From Jiangella sp. DSM 45060 (GTDB lineage: Bacteria > Actinomycetota > Actinomycetes > Jiangellales > Jiangellaceae): a DNA stretch of 64,000 nt. The notes under the pieces were generated by a model. The model was not told the DNA's origin. It saw nothing but the letters and a program-made list of their open reading frames with translations, and searched no databases. Positions 37,719 through 45,627 of the stretch are shown here, one piece after another. The stretch is from NCBI RefSeq assembly GCF_900105175.1, contig NZ_LT629771.1:7150622-7214621 (forward strand). Reading direction: 5' to 3'. How positions within the stretch are numbered: position 1 is the stretch's first letter; each line of letters starts with the position of its first letter. A program made the translations under genes and the position numbers.

Positions 37719-38327
37719 GTGACCGAAGGCAGCCACCGACGCCCCCAGCTGCGACCCGACATGCCCGAACTGCTCGGCGACCCCGATCCCGCCGACCGCA
37801 CCGCCGTCGCGCACGCCACCGCTGCCGCCGTCCTGGAGGCCGCCCGCTCCGAACCCGGCGCCGCGCCGCGGCTGCTGGACCTCGCCGACCGCCTCGGCCT
37901 CGACGAGATGGCCGAACTGTGGCGCGGCTCCGGCGCCGACACCCTGCCCGGCACCCTCTGGTCGCTGTACCTGCTGCGCAGCTGGGTGCACCGCAACGGC
38001 GCCGAGGCGGCCCGCGTCTTCGCCGTCGGCGAGCGGGTCGCCGAGGTGTCGACGGCGGTGGCGGGCGTCGCGCACCCACCGGGTCCGGCGGAGGTCGCCG
38101 CCCTCGGTGACGCGGTGCTGACCAGCGCGTTCACCGGCGACTTCGCGGTCGCGCTGGAACGGGCGGCCGCGTTCTGCCGCGTCGTCGCCGCCGGCCGGGC
38201 CCACTCCGCCGACGACATGGCGCACGAGGACGGTCAACGGCAGACGCGGCTGGCGCGGGGGAACCTGCGCATGGCGGAAGAGCTCGAACGCGCTGCGGCG
38301 TTGTGGCGGCGGGACGAGCTTCACTAG
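37719..38327 (+). CDS. Conserved-looking hypothetical protein, helical
   Basis: The 202-residue protein is rich in Ala, Leu, Arg and Glu, and predominantly helical. A recognisable stretch is LLDLADRLGLDEMAELWRGS. I do not recognise a family. It has no signal peptide or membrane segment, and ends convergent with the siderophore operon across a 125-bp gap carrying an inverted repeat. Codon usage is typical of the window, so it is likely real. Confidence 0.78.
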   Translation: MTEGSHRRPQLRPDMPELLGDPDPADRTAVAHATAAAVLEAARSEPGAAPRLLDLADRLGLDEMAELWRGSGADTLPGTLWSLYLLRSWVHRNGAEAARVFAVGERVAEVSTAVAGVAHPPGPAEVAALGDAVLTSAFTGDFAVALERAAAFCRVVAAGRAHSADDMAHEDGQRQTRLARGNLRMAEELERAAALWRRDELH

Positions 38328-38350
38328 GTCGCTGTTTGCGATCCGCGGGT

Positions 38351-38432
38351 GGGAGGGGATGCCGGCCTCCGCCCGCCTCGCTCGTTCCTCGCTCGGACGC
38401 CCGCAGCCTACCCCTGCCGGCGTCCCCCTCCC
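38351..38432. repeat. Imperfect long-arm inverted repeat between convergent genes
   Basis: GGGAGGGGATGCCGGC (38351-38366) pairs imperfectly with GCCGGCGTCCCCCTCCC (38416-38432) across about 49 bp that includes GCCTCGCTCGTTCCTCGCTC. It fills the gap where two convergent transcripts end and may act as a bidirectional terminator. Its form also resembles REP-type intergenic repeats. Confidence 0.55.
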
Positions 38433-38452
38433 GCTCGCACGCTGGGTGCCGC

Positions 38453-40195
38453 CTAGTCCTCGGCGAACGAGGGGGAGAGGGGGTTGGGGACGGTGCCGAC
38501 GGCGGAGATGACGGGGCGTTCGGGGTCGTCGGCGTAGCCGCGTTCGAACAGCCGGAGCCGGTTGAGGCACAGCTTCGGGAACGTCGGCGACTCGAGGTCG
38601 AACAGCGTGAACCGCTCGGCCAGCTCGCCGCGGAACCGGTCCTGGTAGGCCGCCAGCACCGAGCGGGCCGACCCCCAGAACGCCGCCTCGGGCACGTCCA
38701 GCCGGTCGGCGCAGATCTCCGCCAGATACCGGTACACGCAGATCAGCAGCCCGTTCTGCAGGTACTTCCGCAGCGTCTTGCCGTCCAGGACGACGTCGGC
38801 CAGCGCCGAACGCACGGCCGGCGGCAGGCCCGCGTGCTCCGGCAGCGACTCGGAGCAGATCGCGAGGTCGTCGACGAAGTCCTTGACGACCAGCCGCGTC
38901 GGCACGCCGTCACGGTGGACGATCATGCAGTTCTGCCCGTGCGGCGAGAACATCGCGCCGTACTTGTACAGCACGTGCAGCAGCGGCGGCAGCACGGCCG
39001 CGTGCAGCCGCGCCACCCACTCCGCCGCCGGCAGCCCGCTCCGCGCCACCAGCGCCTGCGCGAAGGAGCCGCCGGACGGGTCGACGTGCAGCAGCGCGGC
39101 CAGCGAGACGGCCTGTTCGCCGGGCCGGAGGTACGGCTGCACGGGCTCGCGCCAGATCGCCCCGAGCAGCTCGGTGTACTGGTACGGCACCCCCGGCAGG
39201 CCCGCGTACACCGGGTGCGCGACGCTGACGCCGGCCACCTCGCCGAGCAGGATCAGTCCGGTCTCGCGCAGGAACGCGTCGCCGCCGACGACCGACGACA
39301 GCCAGGACGTCAGCGCCGGCGCGGCCAAGGTGCGCTCGCGCGGGAGCCCGCGGTAGACCGACGTGTTGAGGATGGACAGCGGCAGCTTGAGGTAGCGCCG
39401 GGCCGGGTCGTCGAGGTCGGTCATGGTGCGGATGGCCAGCTGCGGCCGGTACCGCGCCGGACCCTCACCGAGGAACACCAGCTCGCCGCGGGCCAGTTGC
39501 GGCGCGTGCAGCGGCAGGATGCGGTGCTCCCACTGCCACGGGTGCACCGGCACGAACACGCAGGTCGAGGGGTCCAGCCCGCCCAGCTGCGCCCCGGCCC
39601 GCAGCGCCTCGAACGCCGCGTCGCCGACCTGCTCGCGCACCACCTGGTGGTGGTCCGGCCCGACGGCGTCCGCGACGGCCGGCGACGCGGCCAGCCACAG
39701 CAGCCGCACGTCGGCGCGCGCCTCCGGCGGATACGCCGCGAGGTCGCCGGCGCCGAACCCGACCCGGCCCTTGTTCGCGACGATCCACGGATGCCCGGTC
39801 AGCTCGGCCTCGACCAGCACCGGCTCGAGGTCGACGAGCTCGGCCGCCGGCCGGGCGGCCGCCAGCTGCCGCGCGTCCGTCAGCAGGGTCGACGACAGCT
39901 CCGCGACGGCGCCGGCGACGGTGGACGCCTCGGCTCCTGCGGCGCCCAGCACCGCGGTGAACACGGCGGCGGCGTCGGGCAGCGGCCCGCCGCCCTCGAC
40001 CGTCAGCGACGACGGGTCCACCCGCCACCAGCCCAGCGCCCGCCGCGTCGCCCGTCCGGTCAGCGTCGCGCCCGGCAGCGGCACCGACACCGTGCCGGAC
40101 AGCGTCAGGATCTCCTCGTAGCCGAACTCGGTGAGCAGCTTCGCGATCAACTCGCGGTTCGCCCGCTCCCATTGCTGCAGGTCAGGTGCGCTCAT
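38453..40195 (-). CDS. rhbF: NIS siderophore synthetase, IucA/IucC family (RhbF-like)
   Basis: The 580-residue protein is a complete IucA/IucC synthetase with C-terminal FhuF-like region. Landmarks are TGHPWIVANKGRVGFG (the HP-x-x-K-R substrate loop), PVHPWQWEH, IRTMTDL, KLPLSILNTSVYRGLPR, and the ATP-binding end SPHGQNCMIVHRDGVP...VVKDF. Such enzymes join hydroxamate arms to citrate. It is the last gene of the operon and corresponds to RhbF/IucC by position. Its ATG overlaps the monooxygenase stop. The second condensation on citrate is its expected step. Confidence 0.94.
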   Translation of the reverse strand: MSAPDLQQWERANRELIAKLLTEFGYEEILTLSGTVSVPLPGATLTGRATRRALGWWRVDPSSLTVEGGGPLPDAAAVFTAVLGAAGAEASTVAGAVAELSSTLLTDARQLAAARPAAELVDLEPVLVEAELTGHPWIVANKGRVGFGAGDLAAYPPEARADVRLLWLAASPAVADAVGPDHHQVVREQVGDAAFEALRAGAQLGGLDPSTCVFVPVHPWQWEHRILPLHAPQLARGELVFLGEGPARYRPQLAIRTMTDLDDPARRYLKLPLSILNTSVYRGLPRERTLAAPALTSWLSSVVGGDAFLRETGLILLGEVAGVSVAHPVYAGLPGVPYQYTELLGAIWREPVQPYLRPGEQAVSLAALLHVDPSGGSFAQALVARSGLPAAEWVARLHAAVLPPLLHVLYKYGAMFSPHGQNCMIVHRDGVPTRLVVKDFVDDLAICSESLPEHAGLPPAVRSALADVVLDGKTLRKYLQNGLLICVYRYLAEICADRLDVPEAAFWGSARSVLAAYQDRFRGELAERFTLFDLESPTFPKLCLNRLRLFERGYADDPERPVISAVGTVPNPLSPSFAED

Positions 40196-41481
40196 GCGGG
40201 CGGGCCTCCGAAGCTCTGGTAGACGGTGCGGTCGCGGACGGGGTAGACCTCGCGGCCGGCGAGCGCGTTGACGATGACGGAGTTGCGGTGCGCGCCGAGC
40301 CCGAGGTCGGGTGCGCCGACGCCGTGCGTGTGCAGCTCGGCGTTCTGCGCGAACAGCGTCGACGGCGCGCCGGAGGCCAGCGTCAGCCGGTAGTCCAGCG
40401 CGACCTCCGGCCGCCCGGCGTCGTCCAGTGCGACCAGCCCGGACGGCACCGGCAGCGGCGCCGGCTCGTGCCCCGTCCCCAGCACCACGACGTCGGTGTC
40501 GCGGGTGAACGCGCGGTCCTGGTCGCGGTGGTGCCAGCCGAGCCGCCAGCGCCGTCCGGGCAGCGGCGACGGCTCGATCGAGCGCAGCTCGCACGACCCC
40601 GCGTAGACGACCGGCGGGTCGGCGCGGTCGACCGTCGCCTCGTACAGCAGGTCGTAGATGCGTTCGCTGGTCTCGGCCGACAGGCCCTTGTAGAGCAGGT
40701 CCTGGCCGGCCCGGAGCTCGTCCCGGGTCGCCGGTGGCAGACCGTGGAAGTACGCCGTGTACTCGGGCGTGAAGTGCTCGAGCCCGAGCTTGGAGTACTC
40801 CATCGGCAGGAACCCGCGCGACCGCGTGAACCAGTCGACCGTCAGCCCGCCGGGCAGCCCGGCCTCGAGCAGGTCGGCGACGACCTCGCCGGCGCTCTGC
40901 CCGGACCCGACGACGGTGACGGCGGACGCGGTCACCGCCTTCTCGCGGTACGTCAGGTAGTTCTCGGTGTGGAAGACGTCCGCGCCCAGCACCTCGCGGG
41001 CGACGGCGGGGACGGACGGCCGGGTGCCGACGCCGAACACGACGGAGCGGGCCGTGTGCTGCGCGACGGCGCCGCCGGCGGTCTCGACGGTGACCCGCCA
41101 GCCGCCGCCGTCCGGCTCGACCGCCGTGACCCGCGTCCCGAACCGGCACGATGGCAGCGACTCGGCGACCCAGCGGGCGTACGCGTCGTACTCGGCCCGC
41201 GGCACGTGGAACCGCTCGTAGAAGTAGAACCGGTACAGCCGGCCGCGTTCGTGCAGGTAGTTGAGGAAGGACCACGGGCTGGTGGGGTCGGCCAGCGTCA
41301 CGAGGTCGGCCAGGAACGGCACCTGCAGCGTGGTGCCCGGCAGCATGAGGCCGGGGTGCCAGGCGAACCGCGGCGCCGCCTCGAAGAACGCCGCGTCGAC
41401 GTCGCCGACCGGGTCGAGCAGGGCCGCGAGGCCGAGGTTGAACGGCCCCAGCCCGACGCCGATGACGTCGTGGTGCGTCAT
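40192..41481 (-). CDS. rhbE: Amine N-hydroxylase, IucD family (RhbE-like)
   Basis: The 429-residue flavoprotein begins with the FAD motif VIGVGLGPFNLGLAALL. It has the NADPH motif VVGSGQSAGEVVADLL (near residue 190) and the C-terminal LFAQNAELHTHGVGAPDLGL typical of lysine/ornithine N-monooxygenases. In an rhb-type operon, it hydroxylates a terminal amine of 1,3-diaminopropane. ATGA overlaps on both sides show tight coupling with the acetyltransferase and RhbF-like synthetase. Confidence 0.94.
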   Translation of the reverse strand: MTHHDVIGVGLGPFNLGLAALLDPVGDVDAAFFEAAPRFAWHPGLMLPGTTLQVPFLADLVTLADPTSPWSFLNYLHERGRLYRFYFYERFHVPRAEYDAYARWVAESLPSCRFGTRVTAVEPDGGGWRVTVETAGGAVAQHTARSVVFGVGTRPSVPAVAREVLGADVFHTENYLTYREKAVTASAVTVVGSGQSAGEVVADLLEAGLPGGLTVDWFTRSRGFLPMEYSKLGLEHFTPEYTAYFHGLPPATRDELRAGQDLLYKGLSAETSERIYDLLYEATVDRADPPVVYAGSCELRSIEPSPLPGRRWRLGWHHRDQDRAFTRDTDVVVLGTGHEPAPLPVPSGLVALDDAGRPEVALDYRLTLASGAPSTLFAQNAELHTHGVGAPDLGLGAHRNSVIVNALAGREVYPVRDRTVYQSFGGPPA

Positions 41482-42047
41482 GCCAGCACCCCCACCGCGG
41501 CGCGGTCGCCCGGCCAGCGCGCGTCGAACTCCGCCCGCTCACAGGCCAGGACGGCGGCCCGCTTCTCTGGCAGGTCGACCTCGCCCAGCGACGTCAGCCC
41601 GAGCCGGCGGCAGTAGGCCAGCATGCGCCCGTTGCGTACGTCGGGCTCGCAGACGGCGCGCTCGCCGCGGTTCAGCAGCCAGGCCAGCACGGCGCGTCCC
41701 ATCAGCCGCGGCACGCCGGTGCCGAGCATCGACAGCGGCCCGACCAGCAGGTGGAACCCTTGATCGTCCGGGCGTGCGGGGTAGTGGGCGGCGAGGGCGT
41801 CCTCGGCCACGACGTAGGTCTCGACGTAGCCGAACGGGACCCCGCCGGCCGACACCAGCCACGGCCGCAGGTGCGTCAGCCCGGCCAGGTAGGCGTGGAT
41901 CTCCGGTGTCGACACGCCCAGCTGCCACCACGGCACGACGTGCGAGCGGTTCATCCAGTCGTGGATCAGCTCGGTGTCGTCGGACGCCCGGACCGGCGTG
42001 AACGTCAGCTCGGTCGTCGCCCCTGGCAGCGTGACGGACCACGTCAT
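41478..42047 (-). CDS. rhbD: GNAT-type N-acyltransferase of siderophore synthesis (RhbD/IucB-like)
   Basis: The 189-residue protein is an AlcB/IucB-type acetyltransferase: LIHDWMNRSHVVPWWQLG at the N-terminus, FGYVETYVVAEDALAAHY, and QGFHLLVGP before MGRAVLAWLL. It acylates the hydroxylamine made by the neighbouring monooxygenase, giving the hydroxamate that binds iron; acetyl is expected by analogy to RhbD. It starts at an ATG overlapping the stop of the preceding synthetase (ATGA); the long open frame upstream is not coding. Confidence 0.92.
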   Translation of the reverse strand: MTWSVTLPGATTELTFTPVRASDDTELIHDWMNRSHVVPWWQLGVSTPEIHAYLAGLTHLRPWLVSAGGVPFGYVETYVVAEDALAAHYPARPDDQGFHLLVGPLSMLGTGVPRLMGRAVLAWLLNRGERAVCEPDVRNGRMLAYCRRLGLTSLGEVDLPEKRAAVLACERAEFDARWPGDRAAVGVLA

Positions 42048-44179
42048 AAGCCCACCCCCAGCAGCGGGTTCGGCAGCGTCACGTACACCGACTGGGTCGA
42101 GATGTCGCCGACCAGCTCGTCCATGTCGTGCGCCCTCGTCAGCAGGTTGGCCTTGCACGGCCAGCGCTCGTCGTCGAGCAGCCGGTCGAGCAGCGTGGCC
42201 GGGTAGCGCCCGCCGCGCGAGCGTTCCTCCGTCAGCACCCGGCGCAGGTGGCGCAGCAGCACGGTCTCGTCGACGCAGGGACCGAGCGCGTTGACGACGC
42301 CGAGCGTGAGGTTGACGAACAGGTAGTAGACCAGCCGCTCGTCGGCCAGGTCCTCCGGGAAGATCGACTCGGTGACCTCGCCCAGGCCGGGCACGACGGT
42401 GACGAGGTCGTCGTGCGCGGCGGCGCGGTGGAAGTAGCCCTGGCTGTCGCGGTACACGCCGCGCACCGGCCAGCCGTCGGTCAGCTCGACCAGCGTGTTC
42501 TGCTGGTGCGCCTCGAAGCACAGGCCGACGTCGAGGTAGAGCCGGACCAGCGACCGCACCACGACGTCGCAGAACCGGCCGAACCACTCGCGGGCGACGA
42601 CGTGCTCGGCGCGGTGCTCGCGGCCGCTGATGGCCGCGATGATGGCGGCCAGCCGGCTGCTGCCGCCGTAAGGGTGGTCCTGGCAGAGCGTGGTGAGCGC
42701 GCTGACGTCGGAGGGGCCGTGGTGGTTCCAGCGGTTCTCCCGCAGCAGCACCGAGAACCCGTCCAGCGTGGCGCCGTCGCGGGCGACCGTGAGGTAGGCC
42801 GGATCCTGGACGAGGACGAAGTGCGGCGCGGCCTGCCTGGTGTGTTCGCCGATGACGGTGCGTGCCAGCGCCGCCGACTCCACGGCGCGGTCGAGCTCCT
42901 TCGGCAGCATCACCCGCATGGAGTTCGTCACGCGCACGTGCAGGCTGAACTTCAGCTGCCACGGCGCGTCGGCGCGGTACACCGTGCGCACCGACGTGGT
43001 GGGCAGGAACGGTGCGCCCCAGGCGCCGAGGTCGACGACAGCGCCGGTGTCGAACAGGTCCGCGGTGACGGGGTCGGCGGCCAGCCGGTCGGCCTCGTAC
43101 GGGTGCGCCGGGATCAGGACCCGGTCTCCGCCGACGGCGTCGCGGGTCGCTCGCAGGGCGGCGTGGTCGACGGTGGGATCGTCGCGCAGCAGCGCCTCCG
43201 CCAGCTCCGGCGCCGGCGTGTCGAGGGCGCTGCCGTGCCGGACGAGGTCGCGGTCGACGGCCAGCCAGCGCAGCGCGAACCGGCCGCCGGTCTCGGGGGA
43301 GAACCGCAGCCGCTCGACGGCGCCCAGCTCGCCCCTGCTCTTCGGGGTCGGGTGCACCAGGTGCCCGAGCAGCAGCGCCTGCTCGGTCGCGGCGAACGGC
43401 AGCGGCTCGGCCGACCACAGCTGGTCGATCTCGTCCGCCCGGCCGTCGAGATACCCGGCGACCGCGGCGGCGCTGTCGAGGACCCGGGTGAGCAGCGGCT
43501 CGGTACGCAGCGCCGGCAGGGTGTCGGCGAGCAGGACGGCGAGCTGCGCCAACCCGACCGGCCGCGGCTCGGCGTCGGCGAGCTGGAGGAGCGCGGGCAG
43601 TTCCAGCTGGTGCCGGTAGGTCGCCGACACGCGGCGGACGCCGACCAGCAGGCGGGCGTTCCAGCGCGGCAGCGGGATGACGATGCGTGGTCCCGCGTTG
43701 TCGCCGGTCGTCGGGGAGTTTGTCGGTGGCTGACCGTAGAGTGAATGGCCCACCCGGCCGGGAGGGGCCTGCGCACCCGCGGCGTGAGTGTGACCGGTCG
43801 CCGAGCCTGCCGCGTTGCCGGTGCCCACGCCTGCCGCGTAGCCGGTGCTCGCGCCCGTGGCGTCTCTTGGACCTGCTCCTGTGGCGTGGTCGAGCGCGGT
43901 GCTCGTGCCCGCCGGATCGCCGGTCGTCGGGGAGTTTGTCGGTGGCTGACCGTAGAGTGAATGGCCCACCCGGCCGGGAGGGGTTCGCTCCGAGCTCGGC
44001 GACGAAGTCCGCTCCGAAGTCCGCTCCGAGATCGGCCCACCCAGGTCGCCGCCGGCAGGCTCGAACGTCCAGCCCGGCACCTCGCGCAGCCAGCACGCCA
44101 GCAGCGCGTGCGCCGTCGCGTCGTCGGCCGCCTGCGTGGGCGTGGGCGTCGGCGCGGCGGTCTCGAGCAGGCCGGTCAC
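42044..44179 (-). CDS. rhbC: NIS siderophore synthetase, IucA/IucC family (RhbC-like), with repeat insertion
   Basis: The protein has 711 residues from a GTG overlapping the previous stop (GTGA), roughly 100 more than usual. Core motifs are intact: HPTPKSRG, LIPAHPYEADRL, VRTVYRADAPWQLKFSLHV, TNSMRVMLPKEL, ALGPCVDETVLLRHLRRVL. The excess sits at about residues 50-160 as Ser/Thr/Ala/Gly-rich sequence with two identical copies of PPGRVGHSLYGQPPTNSPTT. These are encoded by 67-bp direct repeats, and reading frame is kept. It should perform the first attachment of a hydroxamate arm to citrate. Whether the insertion is tolerated is unknown. Confidence 0.92.
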   Translation of the reverse strand: MTGLLETAAPTPTPTQAADDATAHALLACWLREVPGWTFEPAGGDLGGPISERTSERTSSPSSERTPPGRVGHSLYGQPPTNSPTTGDPAGTSTALDHATGAGPRDATGASTGYAAGVGTGNAAGSATGHTHAAGAQAPPGRVGHSLYGQPPTNSPTTGDNAGPRIVIPLPRWNARLLVGVRRVSATYRHQLELPALLQLADAEPRPVGLAQLAVLLADTLPALRTEPLLTRVLDSAAAVAGYLDGRADEIDQLWSAEPLPFAATEQALLLGHLVHPTPKSRGELGAVERLRFSPETGGRFALRWLAVDRDLVRHGSALDTPAPELAEALLRDDPTVDHAALRATRDAVGGDRVLIPAHPYEADRLAADPVTADLFDTGAVVDLGAWGAPFLPTTSVRTVYRADAPWQLKFSLHVRVTNSMRVMLPKELDRAVESAALARTVIGEHTRQAAPHFVLVQDPAYLTVARDGATLDGFSVLLRENRWNHHGPSDVSALTTLCQDHPYGGSSRLAAIIAAISGREHRAEHVVAREWFGRFCDVVVRSLVRLYLDVGLCFEAHQQNTLVELTDGWPVRGVYRDSQGYFHRAAAHDDLVTVVPGLGEVTESIFPEDLADERLVYYLFVNLTLGVVNALGPCVDETVLLRHLRRVLTEERSRGGRYPATLLDRLLDDERWPCKANLLTRAHDMDELVGDISTQSVYVTLPNPLLGVGL
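43701..43767. repeat. 67-bp direct repeat, copy 1, inside rhbC-like gene
   Basis: It is identical over all 67 bp to 43917-43983, with copies offset by exactly 216 bp (72 codons). It is less GC-rich than its surroundings in the middle and carries CCCGGCCGGG near one end. It encodes the repeated peptide on the minus strand. Confidence 0.97.
43917..43983. repeat. 67-bp direct repeat, copy 2, inside rhbC-like gene
   Basis: This is the second identical copy. The 149 bp between the copies encodes Ala/Thr/Gly-rich sequence with GxGxA-type periodicity. Just beyond it, at 44006-44029, the 12-mer GAAGTCCGCTCC is present twice in tandem, giving SERT repeats in the protein. Confidence 0.97.
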
Positions 44180-45627
44180 GCCGCCACCCCCACGGCGGCC
44201 GACGCCTCGGCGGAGATCGCGGCGAGCAGTGCGGCGACGTCGTCGTGGCTGGTCAGCGGGTTGGTGAAGGTGAGCTTCAGGGCGACGCGGCCGCGGTGAC
44301 GGGTCCGGCCCACGACCGCCCGGCCCGACGCCAGCAGCCGCCGCTGCACGTCGACGTTCAGCTGGTCCAGCAGCGCCTCGTCGACGCCGTCGGGGCGGCA
44401 GCGGAACAGCACGGTCACCGTCTGCGGCGGCGCCACCAGCTCGAGGCCGGGACCGCGGCGGACCGCCTCGCCGGCCATCGCCGCGAGGTCGACCAGGTGC
44501 TCGACCAGCCCGGCCAGCCGCCGCCGGCCGGTGGCCCGCAGCGACACCAGGATCTTCAGCGCGTCGAACCGCCGCGACGTGTCCAGTGACCGGTCGACCA
44601 GGTTGAGGACGTCGTCGTCCTCGGTGCGGTTGAGGTAGTCGGCCGGCTCGCGCACACTGCCCAGCGACGCCGCGGCCCGGACCAGCAGCGCGCTCGCGCC
44701 GATCGGCTGCCACCAGAGCTTGTGCAGGTCGGCGGTGATGGAGTCGGCCCGCTCCAGCCCGGCGACCAGCGGCCGCAGCCGGTCGCTGAGCACCAGCGCC
44801 GACCCGACGGCCGCGTCGACGTGGAACCACGCGCCGCACGCGGCGGCACGGTCGGCCAGCGCGGTCAGAGGGTCGACGGCGCCGGTGTCGGTGGTGCCGG
44901 CGGTCCCGACGACGGCGATCGGCACGCCCCCGGTCTGGCCCAGCTGCGCAAGCGTCCGGTCCAGCGCGGCGACGTCCATGCGGCCGTCGTCGTCCGTGCC
45001 GACGGCGACGACGGCGTCGCGGCCCAGCCCCAGCACGGCGGCGGCCTGCCGGATGCTGACGTGCGCGCCGGCCGACGCGAGGATGCGCCACCGCGCGGCC
45101 CCGGCCGGCAGCCCGTTGACGTTCGCCCCACCGGCGGCGTGGTCGCGGGCGAGCAGCAGCCCGAGCAGGTTGGACGCCGTCCCGCCGGAGGTCAGCACCC
45201 CGGACGCGACCGCCGGCAGCCCGATCAGCGCGGCCAGCCGCCCGACCAGGCGGTCCTCGACGTACGTCGCCATCGGCGCCTGGTCGTAGGAGTCCATCGA
45301 CTGGTTCGTCGCGGCGATCGCCACCTCCGCCGCGGCCGCCGTCAGCAGCGTCGGCGGGTGCAGGTGGGCGGCGCACCACGGGTCGGTGACCCGCGCGCCC
45401 TGCGCGAGCACCGTCCGGCCCACGTCCGCCAGCACCTCGCCGAGCGGCTCGGCGTCGTCCGGCAGGGGCTCGATGGCGGCGGCCGACTCGCGCAGCCGCG
45501 CCGGCCCGGCCGACGGGAACGGGCCACGCTCGTCCGTCGCGGCCAGGACGGCGAGCACCTCGGCGACGGCGTCGCGCAGCGCGTCGTGCGCCGCCGGGCT
45601 GCCGTCGAGGAAGAACGGCGCGCTCAC
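44176..45627 (-). CDS. rhbB: PLP-dependent diaminobutyrate decarboxylase (RhbB-like)
   Basis: The 483-residue group II decarboxylase has the PLP lysine in SITADLHKLWWQPIGAS, substrate/PLP contacts in GVLTSGGTASNLLGLL, AHVSIRQAAAVLGLG and WFHVDAAVGSALVLS. Beside a diaminobutyrate aminotransferase, decarboxylation of L-2,4-diaminobutyrate to 1,3-diaminopropane is the expected step. The GTG start overlaps the aminotransferase stop. Lysine decarboxylase activity is the main alternative, but it would not explain the aminotransferase. Confidence 0.92.
   Translation of the reverse strand: MSAPFFLDGSPAAHDALRDAVAEVLAVLAATDERGPFPSAGPARLRESAAAIEPLPDDAEPLGEVLADVGRTVLAQGARVTDPWCAAHLHPPTLLTAAAAEVAIAATNQSMDSYDQAPMATYVEDRLVGRLAALIGLPAVASGVLTSGGTASNLLGLLLARDHAAGGANVNGLPAGAARWRILASAGAHVSIRQAAAVLGLGRDAVVAVGTDDDGRMDVAALDRTLAQLGQTGGVPIAVVGTAGTTDTGAVDPLTALADRAAACGAWFHVDAAVGSALVLSDRLRPLVAGLERADSITADLHKLWWQPIGASALLVRAAASLGSVREPADYLNRTEDDDVLNLVDRSLDTSRRFDALKILVSLRATGRRRLAGLVEHLVDLAAMAGEAVRRGPGLELVAPPQTVTVLFRCRPDGVDEALLDQLNVDVQRRLLASGRAVVGRTRHRGRVALKLTFTNPLTSHDDVAALLAAISAEASAAVGVAA

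Noticed and set aside
38303-40222. 639-residue plus-strand frame over the siderophore genes
   Set aside because: Antisense shadow of the RhbF-like gene; the real minus-strand gene has full family motifs.
43681-44040. Possible CRISPR or VNTR array
   Set aside because: Only two copies of a 67-bp unit, inside a coding frame, with no further spacers or cas genes.
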